Below are positions 51,459-61,119 of a DNA stretch of 64,000 bases, in pieces. This DNA comes from JACMJL01 sp963791805 (GTDB lineage Bacteria; Bacillota; Clostridia; Clostridiales; Clostridiaceae). The DNA is taken from positions 558,001 through 622,000 of the forward strand of contig CAWBTU010000004.1 of assembly GCA_963791805.1 (NCBI GenBank), written 5' to 3'. The notes beneath the pieces are model-generated. The model worked only from the letters and a program-made list of their open reading frames with translations. It was not told where the DNA came from and did not search any database. Position numbers and translations under genes: made by a program. Numbering within the stretch: position 1 is the first letter of the stretch; every line of letters starts with the position of its first letter.

Positions 51459-51483
51459 CCCTGAAGAACTAGTTTCTTCAGGG
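51459..51483 (-). terminator. Terminator after the rubredoxin gene
   Basis: CCCTGAAGAA (51459-51468) pairs with TTCTTCAGGG (51474-51483) around a 5-nt loop. On the minus strand a TAATTTTTTT-type run follows. It may also serve the convergent unknown gene. Confidence 0.75.
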
Positions 51484-51496
51484 CTTATTATTGTAT

Positions 51497-51658
51497 TTAT
51501 TTAGCTTTCTCAAATTCGGACTTTGATGCTCCACATAATGGACAAATCCATCCAGCTGGAATGTCATCAAAATTTGTACCTATTGCAATTCCACCTTCAG
51601 AATCCCCTATAGCAGGATCATATACATACCCACAAACTGAACAAACGTAATTTCCCAT
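51497..51658 (-). CDS. Rubredoxin (53 residues)
   Basis: A short gene. It encodes MGNYVCSVCGYVYDPAIGDS, then EGGIAIGTNFDDIPAGWICP and LCGASKSEFEKAK. The two CxxC knuckles bind one Fe. Low-potential electron carrier, likely donor to the rubrerythrin encoded at 11478-12068. RBS GGAGGGA. It lies 22 bp after the HD-GYP gene. Confidence 0.95.
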   Translation of the reverse strand: MGNYVCSVCGYVYDPAIGDSEGGIAIGTNFDDIPAGWICPLCGASKSEFEKAK

Positions 51659-51680
51659 ATTAATCCCTCCCTTCTTAATA

Positions 51681-52754
51681 TTACAATAATAACTTCGTTA
51701 TCTCTATATTTCTTTCTTTTTTTAAATCAATAAACCCTGAAGCATCTAGAAGCAGCGGTCTATCTATGTCATTAGAATCAATTTGGATTATTTGAGCTAT
51801 GTTATTGTTGCTTAGTAATACGTTTTCACTGATATAGAAGTTAATTACATGCTCAAGAAAAATTTTACTATACTCATAATCTAATTGACCAAAACTCTCC
51901 TTTTTGATTACCTCTAGTGCCTCAAAAGGTCCTTGAGGACTTGAATATTGTCTTAATGAATTAATTTCATCAAAAGTATCAGCTATTGCAATTATTCTAG
52001 CAAATGGATGGATTTTATCGCCTTTTACTCCCGATGGATAACCTGTTCCGTTTATTCTCTCGTGATGCAATAAAACACCTTGTGCTACTGAATCTTCTAA
52101 GCCAGGAATATCCTTTATGATATTATAACCTAAAAGAGGGTGATTTTTTATTTCTATAGATTCTTCAGGCTTAGATTCTCCAAATTTGTCCAATATGCTC
52201 TTATCAATTTTTGTTTTTCCAAAATCATGCAAAATTGCTGAACAAGTTAACAATCCAATTTGTTCATCGCTAAATCCTATCCACTTACCAAGTATAGCGC
52301 TTAAGGCAGCTACATTTACTGAATGCCTATAAATTACATCCTCTCCACTTCCATTAAGTACAATATCTTTAATAACCGTTCTTGCAGAATTCAAATCTCC
52401 TTGAATCTTCTTGGCAAACTTTTCTACTTCATCTATGTCTGTAAGTCCTTCAGTATTAATACTCTCAAATATGCCTTCCACATTAAATGTTAGTTCTTTG
52501 AAGGTTTGCTCAATTTCCTCAACAGTTTTCTCTTTTATTACTTTAACAAAATTTATTTCCCCATCTTCATCACTAAAGACCTCTATTTGCTCAAAAATAT
52601 ATTGACTTTTTAACCTATTAATTATAGTCTCTGTAATGACAACTCCACTATTTACCAAAACAGTATCATCTGATACGATTTTTTCAGCTAGAATCATACC
52701 TGGTTCTAACTCATTTACAGTCAGTGATTTTTTACTTCTTCCTGAACCATCCAT
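51681..52754 (-). CDS. HD-GYP domain phosphodiesterase 1
   Basis: A 357-residue protein with an N-terminal region of about 110 residues (LEPGMILAEKIVSDD and VITETIINRLKSQYIFEQIEV) and an HD-GYP domain: VNVAALSAILG, HD pair in ILHDFGKTKID, HHERINGTGYPSGVKG (the GYP loop) and IIAIADTFDEINSLRQY. All metal ligands seem present, so c-di-GMP hydrolysis is likely. No membrane or PAS domain. ATG 52754 is preferred over GTG 52763, which is too close to AGAGGAC. It is divergent from the FIST-EAL gene, 289 bp away, with no operator visible there. Confidence 0.9.
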   Translation of the reverse strand: MDGSGRSKKSLTVNELEPGMILAEKIVSDDTVLVNSGVVITETIINRLKSQYIFEQIEVFSDEDGEINFVKVIKEKTVEEIEQTFKELTFNVEGIFESINTEGLTDIDEVEKFAKKIQGDLNSARTVIKDIVLNGSGEDVIYRHSVNVAALSAILGKWIGFSDEQIGLLTCSAILHDFGKTKIDKSILDKFGESKPEESIEIKNHPLLGYNIIKDIPGLEDSVAQGVLLHHERINGTGYPSGVKGDKIHPFARIIAIADTFDEINSLRQYSSPQGPFEALEVIKKESFGQLDYEYSKIFLEHVINFYISENVLLSNNNIAQIIQIDSNDIDRPLLLDASGFIDLKKERNIEITKLLL

Positions 52755-53043
52755 AGTTTCCACGTCCTCTCATAAATTTACCAAAAGCTCTAATCACATA
52801 AGTTTCCATATTTAATCCATTATATTATATTCGACAATAACTATAAATACTCCTTTGAATATTTATTAATTAAAAATAATATTCACTATTAATATATAGC
52901 TAAAATTCTTATAAATCAATACTTATGTTAGATTTTAATAGCTATATAAATGTTATCAACATTTTTTATTTAATCTGTTCCTTTTAGTCATAATAAATGA
53001 TAGAATTTATATTAAGAAGTAATAAGAAAATTGTGAGGAATAT

Positions 53044-55557
53044 ATGAAAACTTATAGTTTAGCTTATAAGAGTTTCGAAGATTTAATTAATAATATAGAT
53101 AGTGAATCCATTACTAGTGAACAAGAAGTCTTAGTACAAGTGTTTACTAGTATTTTTGACAAACCCTTTATTTCTAACTTAATCGCAGAAATATTGAGGA
53201 TTATTCCACAAGCAAAAATTATCGGGACTACTTCCAATATGTGTATTTTCAATGCTGAATACGTTAAAAACACCTGCATCCTATCAATTACAATTTTGGA
53301 CAATGCTCATGTGTGTACCTGTGCAATTGAGAATAAATGCAAGGATAGTTATGAGCTTGGCAAAGAATTTTTTAGGAATATTTACCAAGATAAAGCAAAA
53401 GCAATGATAATATTTGCAACTCCATTTGATATAGAACCTCAAGAACTTCTCATTGGCATAACCCATTCAAATAAAGAAATAGTTATTTCCGGTGGAATTG
53501 CAGATATACATTTAGATAACAATAACATTTCTAGTATCGCCTCTAGTAAAAGATATGTTTTTAATGAGAAAAGAATACTAGAAAATGGTGTAGCTGGGGT
53601 TTGTATTTCTGGTGATAACCTTTTTGTAAATTTAGTATCAAATTGCAGTTGGCTACCTATTGGTAAAGAACATATTATAACTGAAGCAAAAGATAATTTT
53701 ATAATATCTATCGATAATACAACAGCTGCAGATTTCTACTCTAACTATATTGGAAAAGAAAATTTGGAAGTTTTATATAGTATAGAAAATCAATTTCCAT
53801 TGATGATATACACGAATGATGAGTATTTACCAATTCCTATAAAAAAAATAGTTAACAACCATATAGAAACAAATATTAAAATTCCAATTGGAACTAAAAT
53901 AAAACTTGGTTATGGAAATATGAGTCATATATTTGAATCTATAAGACAAAAAATCCAAATAACCTCTACTCTCCCTTTGGAAACCATTTTTATTTATTCC
54001 TGTATTGGAAGGCAACTTTTCCTTGGCGATTTAGTTAATATCGAAATGCAACCACTCAATAAAGAGCTGAGCGTCAATGGTTTTTTTGCTAGGGGTGAGT
54101 TTCTTTATAAAAATGGTCATTCAAGTTTTGTCTCACATACAGCAACTGTATTATGCTTATCAGAAAATGAAAACTCAAGAGTTTCAATTGGCGAAACAAA
54201 ATATGAAATTGACTCTGATATATTTAATCTTAGGCATAAACTTTTATATAATATTATTAAGTCAACCACTGATGAGTTAGATGATTTAAATGTAAATTTA
54301 GAAAGAAAAATTCAAGATAAAATTGAAGAATTAACCATACAATATAATACAGATACATTGACTGGTCTCCCAAATAGAATAAAATTTTTAAATGACTTAC
54401 AGAGCAAGGAGGATTGTCAACTTGCAATAATTGATATTAATAACTTTAGTGAAGTTAATGATTTTTATGGTAATAGGATTGGTGATCTTCTTTTACAGTC
54501 CTTTACAGAAGAACTTGTTATTTTTGCTAGAACACACGGTTTACTAATTTATAGAATTAACTCCGATGTTTTTGGTATTATCGATGATTTAAACCTAAGT
54601 GACACTGACTTTTTTAATATTATAGTCAAATTCTATAAACATATTACTCAAAACTCTCTAGTTTGTGATACAAGTAACATTTATATTAATGTTAATATAG
54701 GCATATCATCAGGTAATGTTTCTGTTCTAGAAAAAGCTGAAATGGCATTAGATCATGCAAAACACAGTGCAAGTAATATTAAAGTTTATGCAGATGATAT
54801 TCCTATGAAGATAACCTATGAAAATAATATAAGATGGATAACTGAATTACGTGAAGCGATCAGAGATGATAGAATTCAACCATTTTTTCAAGGTATTCAC
54901 AATAATATTACTGGTAAAATTGAAAAATATGAAACACTTATGCGTTTAGTTACAAAAGATGGTACAGTAATACCACCTATAAATTTCCTAGATATAGCTA
55001 AAAAATCTGGAATTTATACTGAACTAACAAAAATCATAATAAATAAATCATTTAAAACTTTTGAGGGCACAAATTATGATTTTTCAATAAATCTTTCTGT
55101 AGAAGATATTAGGGATCCTAAAACAAGAGAGCTTATTTACAGTAAATTAGAAAATAATTCAATTTCTAAAAGAGTAATATTTGAGATTGTAGAATCAGAA
55201 GATATCGGTAATTACGAAGAAATACGAGATTTTATTGAAAAAATTCATGAATTTGGTTCCAAAATAGCTATTGATGATTTTGGAACAGGATATTCAAATT
55301 TTGAATATGTAATAAAGCTTCATATTGACTACCTTAAAATCGATGGTTCAATTATTAAAAATATAACTTCTGACACATCAGCTGAATTAATTGCTGAAAC
55401 TATATCTAATTTTTCTTCTAAGTTAGGTATTCCAACAATTGCAGAATTTGTGCATAACGAGGAAGTTCATAAAAGAGTTGAAAAGATGGGCCTCTCATAC
55501 TCACAGGGTTATTTTTTTTCTGAGCCAAGCTCTAAAATTAGAAAAAAAAACGATTAA
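53044..55557 (+). CDS. FIST-GGDEF(degenerate)-EAL protein
   Basis: An 837-residue cytoplasmic protein. FIST N (about 1-190: QEVLVQVFTSIFD, PQAKIIGTTSN) and FIST C (about 215-385) are small-molecule sensor domains. A coiled coil precedes a GGDEF domain whose active motif is degraded to NSDVF. The C-terminal EAL domain has ETL at 630-632 in place of EAL, and keeps INLSVED, EIVESED, AIDDFGTGYS, LKIDGS, IAEFVHNEE and SQGYFFSEP, so metal ligands and the catalytic Glu/Lys are present. Likely a c-di-GMP phosphodiesterase regulated by an amino-acid-like ligand. RBS GAGGA. Alone in its transcript. Confidence 0.9.
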   Translation: MKTYSLAYKSFEDLINNIDSESITSEQEVLVQVFTSIFDKPFISNLIAEILRIIPQAKIIGTTSNMCIFNAEYVKNTCILSITILDNAHVCTCAIENKCKDSYELGKEFFRNIYQDKAKAMIIFATPFDIEPQELLIGITHSNKEIVISGGIADIHLDNNNISSIASSKRYVFNEKRILENGVAGVCISGDNLFVNLVSNCSWLPIGKEHIITEAKDNFIISIDNTTAADFYSNYIGKENLEVLYSIENQFPLMIYTNDEYLPIPIKKIVNNHIETNIKIPIGTKIKLGYGNMSHIFESIRQKIQITSTLPLETIFIYSCIGRQLFLGDLVNIEMQPLNKELSVNGFFARGEFLYKNGHSSFVSHTATVLCLSENENSRVSIGETKYEIDSDIFNLRHKLLYNIIKSTTDELDDLNVNLERKIQDKIEELTIQYNTDTLTGLPNRIKFLNDLQSKEDCQLAIIDINNFSEVNDFYGNRIGDLLLQSFTEELVIFARTHGLLIYRINSDVFGIIDDLNLSDTDFFNIIVKFYKHITQNSLVCDTSNIYINVNIGISSGNVSVLEKAEMALDHAKHSASNIKVYADDIPMKITYENNIRWITELREAIRDDRIQPFFQGIHNNITGKIEKYETLMRLVTKDGTVIPPINFLDIAKKSGIYTELTKIIINKSFKTFEGTNYDFSINLSVEDIRDPKTRELIYSKLENNSISKRVIFEIVESEDIGNYEEIRDFIEKIHEFGSKIAIDDFGTGYSNFEYVIKLHIDYLKIDGSIIKNITSDTSAELIAETISNFSSKLGIPTIAEFVHNEEVHKRVEKMGLSYSQGYFFSEPSSKIRKKND

Positions 55558-55593
55558 AATAAATACCCGTCTGTTAAGACGAGTATTTATTTT
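55558..55593. terminator. Bidirectional terminator between the FIST-EAL and DODA genes
   Basis: A 15-bp stem (55558-55572 with 55577-55591) with one mismatch and loop GTTA, followed by TTT. It serves convergent genes. Confidence 0.85.
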
Positions 55594-55595
55594 AT

Positions 55596-56369
55596 CTATT
55601 CAAATTTATAGCAATTAAGTGCTAGATTGCCAAATTCAAAAACCTTCTTAAGAAGAATTGCTTTTCGCTTCTCATCTCCAGCTCCCATAGCTAGAAATAA
55701 TGTAACAAAATGTTCTGGTCTTGGAACCGCCCTTTTAGAATTAGGTGCTAATTGTTCATACTTAAACAATTCCTCCAGATTCCACTGGGTTACTTTATCG
55801 TAAACCCAATCATCAAACTCCACTGCCCAAGCCTCAGCTTGTTCTGCATCTGGATTAAGCTGTGATAAATTATGTACTATTCCACCACTCCCAATTATTA
55901 AAATATCTTCATCTTTTAATATGGAAATCGCTTTACCTAAATTATATTGTTCCTGTGGAGTCATAAAGGGATTTAATGATAAAGGGATTACGGGAATATT
56001 TGCTTCTGGGTACATAAGCTTAAGAATGGTCCATGTACCATGGTCAAGTCCTCTTTCTTTATCCAAATAACTTTCAATTCCATTTTTATTAAGTAAGTCC
56101 TTAATTCTTACAGCTAGTTCTCTATTCCCTTTAGCTGGATATTGTAAGTAATACATATCTTCTGCAAATCCATAGAAATCATAAATCATATCGTATTGAT
56201 CAGCTACTGCACCAATTTTTTGTTTCTGCGCCTCGTAATGAGCGGAGAATACTAGAATGGCTTTAGGTGATGGTATTTCCTCTGCTAATTCTTTTAAAAA
56301 GTCTGTGTACTGATTTTCTTCTGTTACAATCATTGGTGATCCATGGGCTATAAAATATGAAGGAATCAT
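55596..56369 (-). CDS. DODA-type extradiol dioxygenase (LigB superfamily, YgiD-like)
   Basis: A 257-residue cytoplasmic protein: SYFIAHGSPMIVTEE with the first metal His, ILVFSAHYEAQ, LDHGTWTILKLMYPEANIPVIPLSL and GSGGIVHNLSQLNP with the other His ligands, and a late HFVTLFLAMGAGD. It matches 4,5-DOPA dioxygenase-like proteins of bacteria, which open catechol-type rings with a non-haem metal and O2; a dioxygenase in a strict anaerobe is odd, and the physiological role is unknown. Confidence 0.85.
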   Translation of the reverse strand: MIPSYFIAHGSPMIVTEENQYTDFLKELAEEIPSPKAILVFSAHYEAQKQKIGAVADQYDMIYDFYGFAEDMYYLQYPAKGNRELAVRIKDLLNKNGIESYLDKERGLDHGTWTILKLMYPEANIPVIPLSLNPFMTPQEQYNLGKAISILKDEDILIIGSGGIVHNLSQLNPDAEQAEAWAVEFDDWVYDKVTQWNLEELFKYEQLAPNSKRAVPRPEHFVTLFLAMGAGDEKRKAILLKKVFEFGNLALNCYKFE

Positions 56370-56523
56370 TTCTTACATCTCCTTAATTTTGTATACTTTT
56401 ATTTTATCATAAACTTCCAAATATAAAAATATATTTACTATTTACAATTAAGAAATATATTTATATTCAAACTACTTAATTTATAGTAAAATTAAAATAA
56501 AAATGCTACGAGGAGATTTACTT

Positions 56524-56637
56524 ATGAATAATATTTCCTTAAAATATCCAAACTCTATCTTGGTATGAGATACAAATAGAGCTATTTTAAAATTTATGCA
56601 GATGTTTTACATATTAAAGATTTTGCTAACTCAATAA
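56524..56637 (+). pseudogene. Possible receiver-domain remnant
   Basis: A good RBS (GAGGAGA) and ATG 56524 open a frame that reads NSILV, then TGA (56566-56568), then DTNRAILKFMQ, ending at 56637. Across the stop this resembles the beginning of a response-regulator receiver (ILVVDDTN...). The adjacent REC-kinase gene starts with the same kind of motif. It looks like the start of a decayed gene, or a chance short ORF. The rest of the gap 56370-56686 shows nothing else. Confidence 0.25.
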
Positions 56638-56686
56638 AATTTTCAAAATGATAACTTGAAATTTAATGTGAAAGGATGCAAAAATC

Positions 56687-58009
56687 ATGAGTAAGAATAC
56701 AAGTAGTACAGTTTTAATTGTAGATGACAGTCTATTTAATAGAAAAGTACTTGAAGATATTATACTTAGTTTTGGTTATACACCTTCAACTGCAGAAAAT
56801 GGAAAGAAAGCTTTAGAATTTCTTTCCTCTAATAAAGTTGATTTAGTTTTATTAGATGTTATGATGCCTGAAATGGATGGTTATGAAGTTTGTAAAATAA
56901 TGAAAAAAGAACATACTTTAAAAGAAATTCCTGTAATATTTATTACAGGAAAAGATGCCACTGATGATATCGTAAAATGCTTTGAAGTTGGAGGCGTTGA
57001 TTATTTATCAAAACCTTTTAACTCTGCTGAATTAAAGTCAAGGATTAAAACTCATCTTGATTTAAAAAAATCACATTCTAGCGTTGTACACTTTAATCAA
57101 CAATTGCTTGCAGTTACAGACAATCTTTATGAAGCAAATAGAACTATTAACAATAAAAATTTAGAATTGGAAGATTCACTCAAAAAACTTAAGGATACTC
57201 AAATACAATTGATACAGAAGGAAAAAGTTGCTGGCATCGGACATCTTGCAGCTGGAGCAGCACATGAGATAAATACACCTTTAGGGTTTATTATGAGTAA
57301 TTTTGAAACTATGAGTAAATATGTTACAAAATTAAAAGATCTTATTTCACTTTATGAAAACTTTAAAAATCCTGAACTGGATTCAAATGCTAAACTAATA
57401 GAAAGTATTATTGAGTATGAGACTAAAAATCACATGGATTATATCTTAGCTGATTCTTTTGATTTGTTAAAAGACACAAAAATTGGTTTGGAAAGAGTAA
57501 AAGAAATAGTTTCTGCATTAAGAGCCTTTTCAAATATTGATCAAATAAACGAATTTGTACAATATGATTTTAATCAAGGAGTGAGCAATGCTTTAATAAT
57601 TGCTCAAATAGAATTAATGAATTATGCAATAATTGAAAAGGAATTTAGGAGCATTTCGACAATCTATGCGGTTAGTAGTGAAATTAATCAAGTCCTTTTA
57701 AACATTATTATGAATGCAGTCTATGCAATAAAATCAAAGCCAAATATTGAACATGGAATAATTACTATAAGAACTTTTGACATTGATTCCTACGTTGTAT
57801 GTGATATTAGAGACAATGGAATTGGTATGGATGAGGATACTATGTCTAAGATATTTGAACCATTCTATACTACTAAACCTGTTGAAGAAGGAGCTGGTCT
57901 AGGGTTAAGTTTTGCCCAAGATATTATTATAAATAAACATCATGGTGAGTTGAAAGTAGAAAGTAAACTGGGTGAGTATTCTAAATTCACCATCTTATTA
58001 CCAAAATAG
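56687..58009 (+). CDS. Response-regulator receiver fused to a histidine kinase
   Basis: A 440-residue soluble hybrid. Residues 1-125 are a receiver: IVDDSLFNRK, D57 in VDLVLLDVMMPEMDGY, and late Lys in YLSKPFN. A coiled coil (140-178) leads to the H-box with His193 in GHLAAGAAHEINTPLG, then a HATPase domain with NIIMNAVYAI, DNGIGMDEDTMSKIFEPFYTTK and GAGLGLSF. The reversed order (receiver first) means it is likely controlled by another kinase. No membrane domain. RBS AAAGGATG. No response-regulator gene follows. Confidence 0.9.
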   Translation: MSKNTSSTVLIVDDSLFNRKVLEDIILSFGYTPSTAENGKKALEFLSSNKVDLVLLDVMMPEMDGYEVCKIMKKEHTLKEIPVIFITGKDATDDIVKCFEVGGVDYLSKPFNSAELKSRIKTHLDLKKSHSSVVHFNQQLLAVTDNLYEANRTINNKNLELEDSLKKLKDTQIQLIQKEKVAGIGHLAAGAAHEINTPLGFIMSNFETMSKYVTKLKDLISLYENFKNPELDSNAKLIESIIEYETKNHMDYILADSFDLLKDTKIGLERVKEIVSALRAFSNIDQINEFVQYDFNQGVSNALIIAQIELMNYAIIEKEFRSISTIYAVSSEINQVLLNIIMNAVYAIKSKPNIEHGIITIRTFDIDSYVVCDIRDNGIGMDEDTMSKIFEPFYTTKPVEEGAGLGLSFAQDIIINKHHGELKVESKLGEYSKFTILLPK

Positions 58010-58030
58010 GAGTGGAAATCATCCACTCCT
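58008..58030. terminator. Bidirectional terminator between the REC-kinase and DAHP synthase genes
   Basis: AGGAGTGGA (58008-58016) pairs perfectly with TCCACTCCT (58022-58030) over loop AATCA. It overlaps the kinase stop codon. Confidence 0.75.
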
Positions 58031-58037
58031 ATTTACT

Positions 58038-59066
58038 CTATGCATTTTCAGCTATAAAATATATTAACTTTTCAGTAGTTTCCCAACCTATACATGCATC
58101 AGTTATTGATTTTCCATATACGTCTTCTCCAATATCTTGCCTTCCCTCAATAAGATAGCTTTCAATCATCAAACCTTTAATCATTTTTTTAAGAACGTTA
58201 TCATATTTTCTACTCATTAGAATTTCTCTTGCAATACGTGGTTGTTCACTATAATGTTTCATAGAATTTGCATGATTTGTATCTATAATAATAGACGGGT
58301 TATGCAAAGAAAGTTTTTTATAACCTTTTGCTAAATTAATTAAATCTTCATAATGATAATTAGGAATATTTCTTCCATATGAATCAACTGCTCCGCGAAG
58401 TATTGCGTGAGATAAAGGATTGCCCGAAGTTTCTACCTCATAACCATTATATATAAAAGTATGACTCAATTGTGCAGCATTAATAGAATTTAACATCACA
58501 GTTATATCTCCACTAGTTGGATTTTTCATTCCAACTGGAACATCAACACCACTAACTGCTAATCTATGTTGTTGATTTTCTACTGATCGTGCACCTATTG
58601 CTATATATGAGAGCACATCTGCTAGATAGGAATAATTTTCAGGATAAAGCATTTCATCAGCAGCTGGTAAACTAAATTCACTTAATGCTCTAAGGTGTAA
58701 TCTTCTTATTGCTTTAATTCCAGCTAGTAAATCTGGTTTTTTTGATGGATCTGGTTGATGGGCCATTCCTTTATAACCTTCACCATTTGTTCTTGGTTTG
58801 TTTGTATATACTCTTGGTATAATTATAATTGAATCCTTGACTTTTTCTTGGATTACTGCAAGTTTTTCAATATATTCACAAACAGAATCTTCATTATCTG
58901 CAGAGCATGGACCTATAATCAAAATAAATCTATCATCTTTATTTTCAAAGACTTTCTTTATTTCTTCATCTCTATTTTTCTTTATTTGCTTAAATTTCTC
59001 TGTCAAAGGTAATTCAGAGATTACTTCCTCAGGAGTAGGTAATTTTTTTATATAATTTATTCCCAT
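58038..59066 (-). CDS. aroG: 3-Deoxy-7-phosphoheptulonate synthase, type I (AroF/AroG/AroH)
   Basis: Condenses phosphoenolpyruvate and erythrose 4-phosphate, the first step of aromatic amino acid synthesis. It has 342 residues, the length of E. coli AroG-type enzymes. Seen: ILIIGPCSADNEDSV, VYTNKPRTNGEGYKGM, SFAADE-like LPAADEMLYPEN, GARSVENQQHRL, VGMKNPTSGDI and IIDTNHANSMK. It has the N-terminal extension carrying feedback residues. RBS AAGGAGG. Divergent from uvsE. No aromatic-biosynthesis neighbour or T-box was seen in its upstream gap. Confidence 0.93.
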   Translation of the reverse strand: MGINYIKKLPTPEEVISELPLTEKFKQIKKNRDEEIKKVFENKDDRFILIIGPCSADNEDSVCEYIEKLAVIQEKVKDSIIIIPRVYTNKPRTNGEGYKGMAHQPDPSKKPDLLAGIKAIRRLHLRALSEFSLPAADEMLYPENYSYLADVLSYIAIGARSVENQQHRLAVSGVDVPVGMKNPTSGDITVMLNSINAAQLSHTFIYNGYEVETSGNPLSHAILRGAVDSYGRNIPNYHYEDLINLAKGYKKLSLHNPSIIIDTNHANSMKHYSEQPRIAREILMSRKYDNVLKKMIKGLMIESYLIEGRQDIGEDVYGKSITDACIGWETTEKLIYFIAENA

Positions 59067-59218
59067 AATTAAGCCTCCTTGCTATAGTAGATAATAGTTA
59101 TTTTACCAAAACATCAACAATAGTCAAGCTAAATTTAACTATTATCCACAAACGCTTCATACTTTTATGTTAATAGTATAAAATAATTATAAGATATTAT
59201 TACATGGGAGTGATTGTA

Positions 59219-60451
59219 ATGAAAATAGGATATGCATGCATCCCAAAGACAATTTCAGCCAGAACCTCTAGAAGCTTATTATTAAAGAATTTTAATTATG
59301 ATAACTTTATACGGATAGCATCAGATAATATAAATGACCTAATGCTAATTCTTGAACATAATATAGAGAACAATATTTTCATGTTTAGGATTAGTTCTGA
59401 TATAATCCCTCTTGGTAGCCATCCGGTAAATAATATTAATTGGAGCGAAATATTTAAGGATAACCTTGAAGCAATAGGTGAATTCATTAAAAAAAATAAG
59501 ATTAGGGTTTCTATGCATCCTGGGCAATATACTGTAATAAACTCTAATTCAGAGGATGTTGTTACAAAAAGTTTAAAAGACATTGAATATCATACTAAAT
59601 TTCTAGATTCCTTAAAATTAGATTATACAAATAAAATAGTTTTGCATATTGGCGGCGTTTACGGTGATAAAGATTCTGCAATAAAACGATTTATCTTAAA
59701 CTTTGAAAGATTATCCCTTTCAGCAAGGCATAGATTAGTTATTGAAAATGATGATAAATCCTATAATATTAATGATGTTCTAAGAATTAGTCATATTTTA
59801 AATATACCAACTGTTTTTGATAATCTTCATCACGAGCTAAACCATTCTGGAGAATCTAATCTCCAGAATATTTTAAAGGAGGTTTTCTTAACTTGGACTG
59901 AAAAAGATGGTGCAATGAAACTTCATTATTCAGATAGCTCCATAGATAAAAAGGTTGGTGCACATTCACAATTTGTGATAACAAAAAAGTTTTTAACCTA
60001 CTACCACATAGTTAATGTCTACAATCCCGATATAATGCTTGAGGTGAAGGATAAGGATATTTCTGCAATAAAATGCCTCCAGTGCTTATCTGAAGGTTCT
60101 AAACACATACTATATGATATGTGGGCGAAATATAAATATCTTGTTATGGAAAAAAATTATAAGCTTTATAAAGAATGTTCTAGTTTGGTAAAGACTAACT
60201 GTAGCATAATTGAGTTTTATGAATTTGTTGATGCCACCCTTCTGCTTCCTATAAATGAAAAAAACTTCTGTAATGCAGCGGAGCATGTATGGGGCTATTT
60301 TAAAGAAGTTGCTTCAATTAAAGAAAAAGAAAGATTTAGTCTATACATAAACAATTATGAATTTAATTATAAATTAAAACTATTTTTATATAAACTTGCT
60401 ATTAAATACAATCAACCTTATTTACTTTCTTCTTACTATTTTTATTATTAG
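59219..60451 (+). CDS. uvsE: UV-damage endonuclease UvdE/UvsE
   Basis: Nicks DNA 5' of UV photoproducts for alternative excision repair. A 410-residue TIM-barrel enzyme of the AP-endonuclease-like superfamily. Seen: KIGYACIPKTISARTSRSLLLKNF, FRISSDIIPLGSHP, VSMHPGQYTVINSNS, VLHIGGVYGDKDSAIKRF, LVIENDDKSYNINDVL, VFDNLHHELNHSG and the metal/phosphate site KLHYSDSSIDKKVGAHSQF. Length is longer than the 300-residue core because of a C-terminal helical extension. ATG 59219 with GGGAGTGA precedes it. Confidence 0.92.
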   Translation: MKIGYACIPKTISARTSRSLLLKNFNYDNFIRIASDNINDLMLILEHNIENNIFMFRISSDIIPLGSHPVNNINWSEIFKDNLEAIGEFIKKNKIRVSMHPGQYTVINSNSEDVVTKSLKDIEYHTKFLDSLKLDYTNKIVLHIGGVYGDKDSAIKRFILNFERLSLSARHRLVIENDDKSYNINDVLRISHILNIPTVFDNLHHELNHSGESNLQNILKEVFLTWTEKDGAMKLHYSDSSIDKKVGAHSQFVITKKFLTYYHIVNVYNPDIMLEVKDKDISAIKCLQCLSEGSKHILYDMWAKYKYLVMEKNYKLYKECSSLVKTNCSIIEFYEFVDATLLLPINEKNFCNAAEHVWGYFKEVASIKEKERFSLYINNYEFNYKLKLFLYKLAIKYNQPYLLSSYYFYY

Positions 60452-60594
60452 AAATTATTTATCATATATCTGTATGTTCTTCTGCACATCCAACTATGTT
60501 GGAAAACTCTATTTTTTCTCTTGTTTCAGTTTTAAAGTCTGATACATAAATTAAGGAAATTTTTCTAATAATAATGTTGAAAGGAGATGTCAAA

Positions 60595-61041
60595 ATGGAA
60601 CCTGTTCAAACTAACGAATTAAATTCACTTTTAAAAGGAGAATACATGGCAGTATCCAGTTTCGAAAAATGCATTCAAAATATTTCAGATGAAAATGCTA
60701 AAAATGAACTGAAATTAATTCAAGAAAATCATAAGCTGCATACTGCTAAAATTTCTGAAAGAATTCAAGATCTTGGCGGTAAACCTGTTAATGGAGTAGG
60801 CATTTCTGGCAAAGTTGCAGAAATAGTATCCGATTTAAAAAATATTACTAAAAAGAATCCTGTATCCTTACTTAAAGAAGTGTACTCTGGTGAAGATAAA
60901 GGAATAAAGGTGGCTCGTGAAATGGTAAAAGGGGATCTTGATAAAGAAAGTATGTCTTTAATCAATAATATTCTAAATGAGGATAATTCACATCTTGGAA
61001 CTATTAATGGACTTATTTCATCACTTGAAAATATGAGATAA
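60595..61041 (+). CDS. DUF2383 four-helix-bundle protein
   Basis: A 148-residue helical protein with ELNSLLKGEYMAVSSFEKCI, QENHKLHTAKISERIQDLGGKPV and a C-terminal IKVAREMVKGDLDKESMSLINNILNEDNSHLGTI. The E..H..H/E pattern (for example ENHKLHTAK) suggests a ferritin-like metal-binding bundle as found in DUF2383 proteins, related to PA2169. Role unknown, probably stress-related. ATG 60595 is preferred because AAAGGAGATG precedes it, rather than seven codons upstream. Confidence 0.75.
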   Translation: MEPVQTNELNSLLKGEYMAVSSFEKCIQNISDENAKNELKLIQENHKLHTAKISERIQDLGGKPVNGVGISGKVAEIVSDLKNITKKNPVSLLKEVYSGEDKGIKVAREMVKGDLDKESMSLINNILNEDNSHLGTINGLISSLENMR

Positions 61042-61049
61042 CAGTAAAC

Positions 61050-61077
61050 AAAGTGCTGAATAAGTATCAGCACTTTT
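61050..61077 (+). terminator. Terminator after the DUF2383 gene
   Basis: AAAGTGCTGA (61050-61059) pairs perfectly with TCAGCACTTT (61067-61076) over loop ATAAGTA, then T. Confidence 0.85.
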
Positions 61078-61119
61078 CCACTAAACTTTGTCGAAATTAT
61101 TGTTTGTAAACTAGTACTA

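Noticed and set aside
53284..53466. 60-codon minus-strand frame inside the FIST-EAL gene
   Set aside because: It is a shadow of a strongly supported gene, without RBS.
59067..59218. LexA/SOS box before the UV endonuclease gene
   Set aside because: No GAAC-N4-GTTC type sequence was found; only a TATAAA-like -10.
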